DNA of 64,000 nucleotides from Streptomyces sp. MBT65 (GTDB lineage: Bacteria; Actinomycetota; Actinomycetes; Streptomycetales; Streptomycetaceae), in contig NZ_JAENRY010000007.1 in assembly GCF_016612545.1 (NCBI RefSeq), positions 1-64,000 on the forward strand, read 5' to 3'. Under the pieces are notes generated by a model, which was not told the origin of the DNA, did not search any database, and saw only the letters and a list, made by a program, of their open reading frames with translations. The first letter of the stretch is position 1. Every line of letters begins with the position of its first letter. Both the position numbers and the translations under genes were made by a program. This document shows, piece after piece, positions 16,026 to 23,251 of this stretch.

Positions 16026-16090
16026 GAGCAGAGAACACCCGGCGAGAGAGCAAAGAGCACCTGGTAAGCGAGCAAAGAACACCATGAGCC
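16025..16090 (+). repeat. Three direct repeats with exact 22-bp period
   Basis: The units AGAGCAGAGAACACC (16025-16039), AGAGCAAAGAGCACC (16047-16061) and CGAGCAAAGAACACC (16069-16083) start exactly 22 bp apart, that is two helical turns. They fill most of the gap between the flavin reductase and the membrane protein gene. They may be a regulator-binding array or a recent tandem duplication. Confidence 0.85.
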
Positions 16091-16121
16091 GCTGGATCGC
16101 GAGATCAAAGGAGATCCGCTG

Positions 16122-16865
16122 ATGCGACAAGACCTGCACTTCAGACTGGAACGCATCTCTGCCTGGTGCGGATTCGTACTGCTGCTGGGATTCGCCGTCG
16201 CTTTCTCCGTCGGCCATCTCATCACGCCGATGGATCCGACGGAGAACGCCCAGGGCGTCGTCGAATTCCTCACCGACCATCAGACGGGCATCCTCGCGTG
16301 CGCCGCGATCATGGTCCTCGTCGTACCGTTCGAGTACCCCTTCGTGGTCGTCACCAGCATGCAGATGCGCCGTATCGAGGGCGGGTGGGGCCTGCTGTCC
16401 ATGATCCAGCTCCTCACCGGTGTCGTCGCACCGATCGGCTTCTTCTTCCCGATCGCGATACTCGCCGCCGCGGCCTATCGACCGGAGAGCCATTCGCCCG
16501 ACGTGCTCTACGCGATGTCGGACATCTACTGGCTCATGCTGGTCGGCAACGCCTGCATATTCGTCCTCCAGGTCTGGTCGATCGGCTACGCGGCACTCGT
16601 CGACGACCGCGCCAAGCCGGTGTTCCCGCGCTGGTTCGGATATCTCAACCTGGTCCTCGGAGTTCTGCTCATCCCGGGCGCCTTTGTCTTCCTCACCAAG
16701 ACCGGACCGTTCGCCTGGAACGGACTCCTCGCGAACGTCCTTCCCACGGTGGTGTATTTCATCTGGAAGATCGCCACGCCGATCGTGCTGTTGCGCGCCG
16801 TGAAATCAGAGGAGGAGGAGGCCGCGGCGACGGCCGTGGAACCTGCGGAACTGGCGAGCACCTAG
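16122..16865 (+). CDS. Multi-pass membrane protein of unknown function
   Basis: This 247-aa protein starts at ATG 16122 behind AAAGGAGA. About six hydrophobic segments are visible (GFVLLLGFAVAFSVGHLI, ILACAAIMVLVVPFEYPFVV, LTGVVAPIGFFFPIAILAAA, IYWLMLVGNACIFVLQV, LNLVLGVLLIPGAFVFL, LPTVVYFIWKIATPIVLL). The tail is acidic (SEEEEAAAT). It follows the two-component hydroxylase and may help in uptake or membrane handling of the substrate, but no family motif supports that. Confidence 0.75.
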   Translation: MRQDLHFRLERISAWCGFVLLLGFAVAFSVGHLITPMDPTENAQGVVEFLTDHQTGILACAAIMVLVVPFEYPFVVVTSMQMRRIEGGWGLLSMIQLLTGVVAPIGFFFPIAILAAAAYRPESHSPDVLYAMSDIYWLMLVGNACIFVLQVWSIGYAALVDDRAKPVFPRWFGYLNLVLGVLLIPGAFVFLTKTGPFAWNGLLANVLPTVVYFIWKIATPIVLLRAVKSEEEEAAATAVEPAELAST

Positions 16866-16982
16866 CATTCCGGCTGTGGATCGTGATCTTCGGAGGCGGG
16901 GTTCAGGAAACCGCAGCCGGTCCGACGCAACCGCACCGCCGGTGAACTCGCCTGCCAACGCTGGAGAACTGGCCGCCCACCA

Positions 16983-17402
16983 TCACCCCGATTCCCGAGA
17001 GCCGACGACGCGGAACGTGGGATGGTCCCCGGGATCGGGAAGTTGGCGGAAGGTCTCCGCGACCGTGGGGAAGCGGCCGAACTGTTCGAGGTAGACCCGG
17101 ATCAGCGGTGGACGCTCGTCGGCCGGCACCTCGACCGCCTCGAACTCCTCGGTCCGGCGTCCGCGTTGGAGTCGTCCGCTCTTCGCGGCGCGCAGATTGC
17201 GGGACCACTCGGTGTTGCCGCGCGGCGCGATGAGATAGCGCTCGCCTTCGTGATCCAGGACGGCCACCGGCACACTCCGCCAGCGCCCACTCGTACGACC
17301 ACGGACGCTCAGCGTGCTCAGCACCGACCGTGCGAAGAGCTTGGCCATCCGGTTGCCGATGACCCGTGCGCCCCACGGCGGGGGCAGGTAGGGGGCGCTC
17401 AT
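16983..17402 (-). CDS. Nitroreductase-family deazaflavin (F420)-dependent reductase
   Basis: This 139-aa protein starts at ATG 17402 behind GAGGAGG. It has the Ddn-like split-barrel signature: GRTSGRWRSVPVAVLDHEGE followed by RYLIAPRGNTEWSRNLRAAK and, near the end, TFRVVGSRESG. This family binds F420 and reduces diverse substrates. It is divergent from the TetR gene at 17505, and a perfect 14-bp inverted repeat lies between them, so the regulator most likely controls both genes. Confidence 0.87.
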   Translation of the reverse strand: MSAPYLPPPWGARVIGNRMAKLFARSVLSTLSVRGRTSGRWRSVPVAVLDHEGERYLIAPRGNTEWSRNLRAAKSGRLQRGRRTEEFEAVEVPADERPPLIRVYLEQFGRFPTVAETFRQLPDPGDHPTFRVVGSRESG

Positions 17403-17436
17403 CGGGGCCTCCTCGGAGATGTGGGTGGAGTATTGT

Positions 17437-17468
17437 CTAGGGTGACCCTAAATATAGGGTCACCCTAG
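17437..17468. promoter_or_regulatory. Perfect inverted repeat, operator of the TetR/Ddn-like pair
   Basis: CTAGGGTGACCCTA (17437-17450) is followed by AATA and its exact reverse complement TAGGGTCACCCTAG (17455-17468). Each arm itself contains a near-palindrome AGGGTnACCCT. It lies midway between the two divergent starts. Confidence 0.8.
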
Positions 17469-17504
17469 TCTCCTTGTCTCCCCGAAAACCGGACGGATGT
17501 GCCG

Positions 17505-18173
17505 ATGGGCCTGCGCGAGCTGAAGAAGGAGCAGACGCGGACACTGATCGCGGACACCGCCTGGCGGCTGTTCACCGACCGGGGGTTCGACGCCGTGCGG
17601 GTCGCCGAGATCGCCCGCGAGGCACGCGTCTCCGAGGCCACGGTCTTCAACTACTTCCCCCGGAAAGAGGACCTGCTCTACAGCCGCCTCGAAGCCTTCG
17701 GGGAGCGGCTGGTCGCGGCCGTCGACTCCCGGCCGACCGGTACGCCGGTCCTGGACACCGTGCGGACGTTCCTGACCCGGACATCAGGCCTCCTGGCCCA
17801 GGTCGAGACCGGGGACGACGACGCACTCGTACGACTGCGGACCGTCCACCGCATGATCGCCGACAGTGCCGCGCTACGAGCCCGCGAACAACAGGCCATC
17901 GCCGACACCACCACCGCCCTCGCCGAACGACTCGCCGCCGAGACGGACGGTCCGCCCGAACCCGCCGGCGTCACCGCGTACGTGGCCGCGAACGCCCTGA
18001 TGGGCGTCCATCGCGCACTCGTCGACCTCGTACGGCGACGCGTCCTGTCCGACGAGTCGCCCGACCGGCTCGCCGCAGACGTCCGTGTGTACGGCGAGCA
18101 GGCCTTTGCCCTCCTCGCCCACGGCCTCGCCGACTATGGCGTACGGTCCGCCGGGCGCGACGAGGAGGCCTGA
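17505..18173 (+). CDS. TetR-family regulator
   Basis: This 222-aa protein from ATG 17505 has the TetR helix-turn-helix at residues about 8-55 (LFTDRGFDAVRVAEIAREAR, then VSEATVFNYFPRKEDLLYSR). The C-terminal domain is helical and divergent. The divergent neighbour is the F420-dependent reductase at 16983, sharing a strong palindrome. It is probably a local repressor answering to a small molecule that the reductase handles. It shows no sign of ties to the mft or steroid-like genes. Confidence 0.85.
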   Translation: MGLRELKKEQTRTLIADTAWRLFTDRGFDAVRVAEIAREARVSEATVFNYFPRKEDLLYSRLEAFGERLVAAVDSRPTGTPVLDTVRTFLTRTSGLLAQVETGDDDALVRLRTVHRMIADSAALRAREQQAIADTTTALAERLAAETDGPPEPAGVTAYVAANALMGVHRALVDLVRRRVLSDESPDRLAADVRVYGEQAFALLAHGLADYGVRSAGRDEEA

Positions 18174-18208
18174 ACGGCGGGTGAGCGGACGAGAGTTGGC
18201 GGGTGCCG

Positions 18209-18850
18209 CTACGGGCAGGACTCCCCGAACTTCACCACGGAGAACTCCACCGGCTGTCCGCTCAGCTTCGTCCCGGCCGGTGGCTTCTGCGAGCACACCT
18301 GCCAGTTCGACTCGACCAGTACGTAACGGCCTTTCCCGGATGCGTCCTTGACCGTGATCGACGTACTGGAGGCGAGTGCGTCGCGCGCCGTGTTCACCGA
18401 CTTTCCCTTGAAGTCCGGCATTTTTGCCGCCACTTGTGCGGGTGCGGAATGGTCCTTCGCCGGGCAGGTCTCGTCGAGTTTCACCGCGCCGAAGTCGAGT
18501 CGGGTGTTCGTGGACGTGGTGGTGCCGGCCTTCACGCTCTGGGAGCAGACCTTCCAGTCCCGGTCGAGGATCTGATGGCGTTCGCGGCCGAGTGAGTCGT
18601 GGGAGGTGAGGCTGTGGAAACCCTGCTTCTGGGCCGCGTCCTGGGCGGACTGGAGGCCCATGCCCACGAATGCGGGGACGGTTCTGGCCTTGCCGCCGGT
18701 CGTGGTCGTCGTACTTCCACCGCCGCCGGTGGTGGTGTCGGCGCGGCAGGCGGACGCACTGCCGCCGATGACGAGGACGCCCGCGGCGACCGCGCCGAGG
18801 AGCCTCCAGTCGCGCTTCCTCTTCGGTGGCGTAAATACGGAGTTGGACAC
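18209..18850 (-). CDS. Secreted lipoprotein-like protein with two PASTA domains
   Basis: This 213-aa protein starts at GTG 18850. Basic residues (KRKRDWR) precede a hydrophobic segment LLGAVAAGVLVIGGSASAC, a signal peptide with a relaxed lipobox (SAC). A Thr/Gly-rich linker follows. Two PASTA-like units then come, each ending in a similar motif (WKVCSQSVKAGT and WQVCSQKPPAGT). PASTA domains bind peptidoglycan or muropeptides at the cell surface. No kinase domain is present. It is unrelated to its catabolic neighbours. Confidence 0.8.
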   Translation of the reverse strand: MSNSVFTPPKRKRDWRLLGAVAAGVLVIGGSASACRADTTTGGGGSTTTTTGGKARTVPAFVGMGLQSAQDAAQKQGFHSLTSHDSLGRERHQILDRDWKVCSQSVKAGTTTSTNTRLDFGAVKLDETCPAKDHSAPAQVAAKMPDFKGKSVNTARDALASSTSITVKDASGKGRYVLVESNWQVCSQKPPAGTKLSGQPVEFSVVKFGESCP

Positions 18851-18915
18851 GGTACGCCCCTGATGTGTGGATGAAGGGACACTGTGTCAGATGTTGCCAC
18901 CTGTCCGCACGTTGA

Positions 18916-19173
18916 GTGACGAACCGTGACAGAGTCCGGAAGCCGGGCCCAATTCGCCGCAGAACGCGCCTACTTGAGGTGCTGCCCCAGGAAGTCGACG
19001 CGGCCATCACCGACCAGGCCGGAGTGCCCGACCTGTGGCGGCGCTACCTACGACTGCTGCTGGACGGCATGCGCACCCAGCCGGACGGGGCCGAACTCCT
19101 GCCCCCGAGCTCCGAGTTCCGCGGTTTTGGACCGGGCATGTTCCCCGCGGCGGAGCGTCCGACCCAACCCTGA
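18916..19173 (+). pseudogene. Possible C-terminal remnant of a TetR regulator
   Basis: A frame of 85 codons from GTG 18916 contains LLEVLPQEVDAAITDQAGVP then DLWRRYLRLLLDGMRT, which looks like the last helices of a TetR-family C-terminal domain. No helix-turn-helix precedes it; the space is taken by the PASTA gene promoter. There is no convincing RBS. It is likely a decayed regulator. A short unrelated gene is possible. Confidence 0.35.
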
Positions 19174-19200
19174 TGCCGGCCGGTGTCGTCGTCCAAGCCG

Positions 19201-19962
19201 CTACACGGAGAGCGCGAACCCGCCCGTCACCCGCAAGGTCTCACCCGTGACGAACGACGCCTTCGACGACACCAGATACAGCAGCGCCTCGACGATGTCC
19301 CCTTCCTCGCCCTCCCGTTGAAGGATCTGCTCGCCCAACACCCGCTTCGCCTCGGCCTCGGACAGCTCCGCGCGGACGGTGTCCGTGAAGATCAGCCCCG
19401 GGGCGATCGCGTTGACACGGATACCGTCAACGGCGAACTCGCGCGCGAAGGACACGGTCAGCCCACGCACGGCGAGTTTGGAGACGCCGTAGATGCTGCG
19501 GTTCGCGTAGGCCGCCGACGAGGAGATGTTGACGATGGTGGCACCGGCGCGCCCCCGCATGGCCGGCTGGGCCGCGAGGGAGCAGATGACGACGCCCATG
19601 ACGTTCACGTCGAGCACGCGCCGCACGTTGGCGAGACCGAGTTCGGTGAACGGTCGGTTGTAAGAGGCGTGCAGGCCCGCGTTGTTGACCAGGATGTCGA
19701 GGCCACCGTGGCGTTCGGCGACCTCGTCGATGACGGTCTCGACCGCGGTCTCGTCGGCGACGTCACAGGTCACCCCTGTCACGCTGCCGCCCGCGGCGGT
19801 GAGTTCGGCTGCTGCGGCCCGCGCCGCGTCCCCGTCGATGTCCGCGAGCACGACATGCGCGCCCCGCGCCGACAGCGCGGCGCCGAAGGCCTTGCCGAAC
19901 CCGCGTCCGCCCCCGGTGATGAAAGCGACCTTGCCCTGGTGCTCGTCGTGCTCCGGTATCAC
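19201..19962 (-). CDS. Short-chain dehydrogenase/reductase
   Basis: This 253-aa classical SDR starts at GTG 19962 with GGGAG five bases upstream. The cofactor motif is TGGGRGFG. NNAG follows (LVNNAGLHA), then the catalytic Ser (ISSSAAYANR) and Tyr-x3-Lys (IYGVSK). The acidic LADID after the second strand points to NAD(H). It is the third gene of a minus-strand run behind the acyl-CoA dehydrogenase (20792) and another SDR. A hydroxyacyl-CoA or secondary alcohol dehydrogenase role is likely. Confidence 0.88.
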   Translation of the reverse strand: MIPEHDEHQGKVAFITGGGRGFGKAFGAALSARGAHVVLADIDGDAARAAAAELTAAGGSVTGVTCDVADETAVETVIDEVAERHGGLDILVNNAGLHASYNRPFTELGLANVRRVLDVNVMGVVICSLAAQPAMRGRAGATIVNISSSAAYANRSIYGVSKLAVRGLTVSFAREFAVDGIRVNAIAPGLIFTDTVRAELSEAEAKRVLGEQILQREGEEGDIVEALLYLVSSKASFVTGETLRVTGGFALSV

Positions 19963-20008
19963 GGATGCTCCCGTCGTCGTTCTGGCTCCAACAGGCTTAC
20001 GGTTCCGG

Positions 20009-20773
20009 TCACTTGGGACCGAACCGCTGTCCCGCGTCGAGCCGCAGGCACTGGCCGTTCAGCATCGGGTTGTCGACGATGGCGAGCGCGAGCTTCGCGT
20101 ACTCCTCGGGGCGGCCGAGTCGTCTGGGGAACGCCGCGTCCTTGACCAGCACCGCCCGTGCCTCGTCCGGGATCTTCTCGACGGCTCCCGTGTCGAACAG
20201 GCTGGGCGCGATGGCCATGACGCGGATGCCGAGCGAGCCCAGATCGCGCGCCATGGTGAGGCACATCCCGGCGATGGCGGCCTTGGCGGCGCCGTAGGCG
20301 ACCTGGCCGATCTGCCCCTCGAAGGCGGCGATCGACGACGTGTTGATGATGACACCGCGTTCCCCGTCGGGGTCCTCGGGCTCGTTGCGGCTCATGTGCG
20401 CGGCGGCGAGCCGGCTGATGTTGAAGGTCGCGACGGCGTTGAGGTCGAGGACGCGCCGGAAGGTGTCGAGGTCGTGCGGTCCGCTGCGGCCGAGCGTCCG
20501 TTTCGCCGTACCGCCACCGGCAGTTGTGATCGAGACATGCAGCCCGCCGAGCGACTCGACGGCCGCGGCCAGCGCACTCTCCGTCGCCTCGAAGTCCGTC
20601 ACGTCCACCGGCTCGAACCGCCCGCCCAGCGCCGCGGCGACCTCCGCACCGGCCGACGAAGGACGATCGAGTACGACGACGTCGGCACCGCGCGCCGCGA
20701 GCAACTCGGCACCGGCCCGGCCCATTCCGGAGGCGCCGCCGAACACCACGGCCTTCTTGCCCTTGATCTCCAT
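20009..20773 (-). CDS. SDR, 3-hydroxyacyl-CoA dehydrogenase type II-like
   Basis: This 254-aa SDR starts at ATG 20773 behind AAAGGGA. It resembles HSD17B10-type 3-hydroxyacyl-CoA dehydrogenases: GGASGMGRAGAELLAARGAD, the insert EDPDGERGVIINTSSIAAFE, GQIGQVAYGAAK with the catalytic Tyr and Lys, and the C-terminal RRLGRPEEYAKLALAIVDNP followed by MLNGQCLRLDAG. A very similar protein is encoded at 50600. It likely oxidises a 3-hydroxyacyl-CoA in beta-oxidation. It is co-transcribed with the acyl-CoA dehydrogenase 18 bp upstream. Confidence 0.88.
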   Translation of the reverse strand: MEIKGKKAVVFGGASGMGRAGAELLAARGADVVVLDRPSSAGAEVAAALGGRFEPVDVTDFEATESALAAAVESLGGLHVSITTAGGGTAKRTLGRSGPHDLDTFRRVLDLNAVATFNISRLAAAHMSRNEPEDPDGERGVIINTSSIAAFEGQIGQVAYGAAKAAIAGMCLTMARDLGSLGIRVMAIAPSLFDTGAVEKIPDEARAVLVKDAAFPRRLGRPEEYAKLALAIVDNPMLNGQCLRLDAGQRFGPK

Positions 20774-20791
20774 AGGTCGATTCCCTTTCGC

Positions 20792-21916
20792 TCAGGCGGA
20801 CTTGGCCGACCGCTGAAGGAGGGTGCAGAGCCGGTCGCGATGGACCGCCGTGTCCCCGTACAGCACCCGGTCGGCCCTGGCCCGGCGCAGGTGGAGATGC
20901 AGGTCGTGCTCCCAGGTGAAGCCGATGCCGCCGTGCAACTGCAGCGCCCGCGCGCCGACTTCACCGGTACCGGCCGCGGCGTAGGAGGCGGCGGCACAGG
21001 CGGCCCGGGCGGTGTCGTCGGTTCCCGCGTCGGCGGCCATCGCCGCGTAGTACGTCGAGGCGCGGGTGCCGTGCACGATCAGTGCCATGTCCGCGCAGGC
21101 GTGCTTGACGGCCTGGAAGCCGCCGATCGGCCGCCCGAACTGCACCCGGCTCTTGGTGTGTTCGACGGTCAGCTCCAGCATGCGCTCCATCACGCCGAGC
21201 GCGTCGGCGCACCGCAGGACGGACGCCTCGTCGAGCAGGGCCTGGATGTCGGTCGGCCCACCGTCGAGCCGGGCGTCGAGCGGGACGCGTACGGCGGCCA
21301 GGCGGACCTCGTGGAACGCGCGGGTCGGATCCAGGACGCGCTGCCGTCGGACGGTGACTCCGGGCGCGGTGCGGTCGACCAGGAAGGACGCCGGTACGCC
21401 GTCGTGGCGCGCGGTGACCAGCAGCCAGCGGGCGCCACCGGCATCCTGCACCAGGGTCTTGACCCCGTCCAGGACGACCTCGTCCCCGTCGGTGCGCGCG
21501 CTGGTGTGGATGCCGCCCAGTGTCCACGGGGCGTGCGGTTCGGCGAAGGCCCAGGTCGCCCAGCCGTCTCCGGCGGCGAGCGCGGGCAGCACCTCGGAGC
21601 GCAGCCGCTCGGCACCGCCGTAGGCGATCGCGCGGCCGACGAGTGCTGTCGGGAGGAAGGGGCCCCGGCCGAGTGCGCGCCCGATCTCCTCGGCGACCAG
21701 GGAGAGTTCGACCAGTCCCTGGCCGGATCCGCCGTACTCCTCGGGCAGGGCCAGTCCGGGCCAGCCGAGGTCGGACATCAGGCGCCACAGCTCGGGATCG
21801 ACGTCCTCGGAGCGGTCCATCGACGCCCGTACGAGGGCGATCGGGGCCCGGTCGGACAGCAGGGCGCGCGAGGCCTCGCGCAGCATGGCCTGCTCCTCGC
21901 TGAGCTCGAAGTTCAC
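20792..21916 (-). CDS. Acyl-CoA dehydrogenase, compact FadE type
   Basis: This 374-aa protein starts at GTG 21916 (VNFELSEEQAMLREASRALL). It has LALPEEYGGSGQGLVELSLV, the RVQFGRPIGGFQAVKHACAD motif and the C-terminal LQLHGGIGFTWEHDLHLHLR. This pattern is seen in actinobacterial FadE proteins that pair with a second FadE as heterotetramers in steroid side-chain and ring degradation; pairing here is inferred. The middle domain is short. It is close to the protein at 37839. Divergent from the thiolase at 22047, it shares AGTATACT-type elements in the gap. Confidence 0.88.
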   Translation of the reverse strand: MNFELSEEQAMLREASRALLSDRAPIALVRASMDRSEDVDPELWRLMSDLGWPGLALPEEYGGSGQGLVELSLVAEEIGRALGRGPFLPTALVGRAIAYGGAERLRSEVLPALAAGDGWATWAFAEPHAPWTLGGIHTSARTDGDEVVLDGVKTLVQDAGGARWLLVTARHDGVPASFLVDRTAPGVTVRRQRVLDPTRAFHEVRLAAVRVPLDARLDGGPTDIQALLDEASVLRCADALGVMERMLELTVEHTKSRVQFGRPIGGFQAVKHACADMALIVHGTRASTYYAAMAADAGTDDTARAACAAASYAAAGTGEVGARALQLHGGIGFTWEHDLHLHLRRARADRVLYGDTAVHRDRLCTLLQRSAKSA

Positions 21917-21953
21917 CAGCCACCACCCGGTCCGCAGCGGATCAATACGATGA

Positions 21954-22044
21954 AGAAGGTATCCTCTTTTCGGGGGATGGTCGAGATCCAGGGATGATTC
22001 AAGGTGTTCTTCCGTCCGTATCCCAGAGTTGAGTATCATCAATT
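21954..22044. promoter_or_regulatory. Two AGTATACT-type elements in a divergent promoter
   Basis: Site one, AGAAGGTATCCTCTTTT, is at 21954-21970. Site two, GTTGAGTATCATCAATT, is at 22028-22044. Both align with the element at 34747-34763. In site two TATCAT ends seven bases before the thiolase ATG, which has no Shine-Dalgarno box, so it may be the -10 box of a leaderless transcript. Confidence 0.5.
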
Positions 22045-22046
22045 GC

Positions 22047-23219
22047 ATGACTGATGCCGTTCTGCTCGCCGCCTGCCGCACCGCGATCGGTACCGCTCGC
22101 CGGGGCTCGCTGCGTGACACCAGCGCCTTCGACCTCGCCACCGTCGTCGTACGCGAGGCGGTGCGGCGCTCCGGGCTGCCGCTCGACCTGATCGACGACG
22201 TCGTGCTCGGCGAGACCCTGGCCGGAGGCGGGGACATCGCGCGCTACGCGGCGATGGAAGCGGGGCTGACCCATGTGCCGGGGCTGGCGCACAACCGGCA
22301 CTGCGCCTCGGGGCTGGCCAGCGTGGCGACGGCCGCCGCGGGGGTGCTCGCCGGCATGGACCGCGCGGTCGTCGCCGGCGGCACGCAGTCCACGTCGACC
22401 GCTCCCGTGGCCCGCTGGCGCATACCGGGCACCGACGACTGGCAGGACGGCTGGCGGTCGCCCTCGCACGTCCCGACCCGCGAGGCACCCAACGACGACA
22501 TGGCGACCCTCGTCGGCTGGAACACGGCCCGACTGACCGGCATCTCGCGTGCGGAGATGGACAGTTGGGCGCTGCGCTCGCACCAGCGGGCCGTGCGGGC
22601 GATCGACGAGGGACGGTTCGCCGACGAGATCGTCCCGGTGGACGTCGTCGACCGCGACGGGACGAAGTCCGTGTTCGACACCGACGAACACCCGCGCCGC
22701 GACACCACCATCGAGAAGCTCGCGGCGCTGAAGGTGCTGCGTCCCGAGATCGAGGGCTACTCCATCACCGCGGGCAACTCCAGTGGCGTGAACGACGGTT
22801 CGGCCGCGGTCGTCGTCGCCTCCTCCGAGATCGCCGCCCGGCACGGGCTCACCCCGCTCGCCACCGTACGGTCGTGGGCGAGCGTCGGCGTCGATCCCGT
22901 CGAGACCGGACTGGCCCCGATCGCCGCCATCCGCAAGGCACTTGACCGGGCCGGACTGCGGATCGAGGACGTCGACCTGTTCGAGGTCAACGAGGCCTTC
23001 GCCGCGGTCGCCGTCGCCACCACCCGTGAACTGGGCCTGGACCCCGAGCGGGTGAACCCCTTCGGCAGCGGGTGCAGCCTCGGGCACCCGATCGCGACCA
23101 CCGGCGCGCGCATGGTCGTCACCCTCGCGCACGAGCTGCGCCGCCGTGGCGGGGGCACGGCGGTCGCGGCCATGTGCGCGGGCGGCGGCATGGGATCGGC
23201 GATGGTGCTCACCGCGTGA
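22047..23219 (+). CDS. Acetyl-CoA acyltransferase (thiolase)
   Basis: This 390-aa thiolase has the nucleophile Cys86 in HNRHCASGL, the NEAF motif (FEVNEAFAAVAV), GHP (GCSLGHPIATTG) and the second catalytic Cys in MCAGGGMGSA. It cleaves 3-ketoacyl-CoA with CoA in beta-oxidation. The start is taken as ATG 22047, since MTDAVLLAACRTAIGT aligns with thiolase N-termini. No RBS is present, so translation may be leaderless. It is divergent from the acyl-CoA dehydrogenase and convergent with the aldehyde dehydrogenase. Confidence 0.93.
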   Translation: MTDAVLLAACRTAIGTARRGSLRDTSAFDLATVVVREAVRRSGLPLDLIDDVVLGETLAGGGDIARYAAMEAGLTHVPGLAHNRHCASGLASVATAAAGVLAGMDRAVVAGGTQSTSTAPVARWRIPGTDDWQDGWRSPSHVPTREAPNDDMATLVGWNTARLTGISRAEMDSWALRSHQRAVRAIDEGRFADEIVPVDVVDRDGTKSVFDTDEHPRRDTTIEKLAALKVLRPEIEGYSITAGNSSGVNDGSAAVVVASSEIAARHGLTPLATVRSWASVGVDPVETGLAPIAAIRKALDRAGLRIEDVDLFEVNEAFAAVAVATTRELGLDPERVNPFGSGCSLGHPIATTGARMVVTLAHELRRRGGGTAVAAMCAGGGMGSAMVLTA

Positions 23220-23225
23220 CACCCC

Positions 23226-23251
23226 GGCGGTCCGCCCGTCAGCGGGCCGCC
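23226..23251. terminator. GC-rich hairpin between convergent genes
   Basis: GGCGGTCCGC (23226-23235) pairs with GCGGGCCGCC (23242-23251) over a 6-base loop with one mismatch. It sits between the thiolase stop and the end of the aldehyde dehydrogenase gene, and may serve both strands. Confidence 0.5.

Noticed and set aside
14121-16493. Minus-strand frame of 790 codons under the HsaA/HsaB-like genes
   Set aside because: It is an antisense shadow; the plus-strand genes have RBS and clear flavin-enzyme motifs.
16870-16920. CCGGCTGTGG and CCGCAGCCGG as a terminator between convergent genes
   Set aside because: The arms are 31 bases apart with one mismatch. Too weak to list as a terminator.
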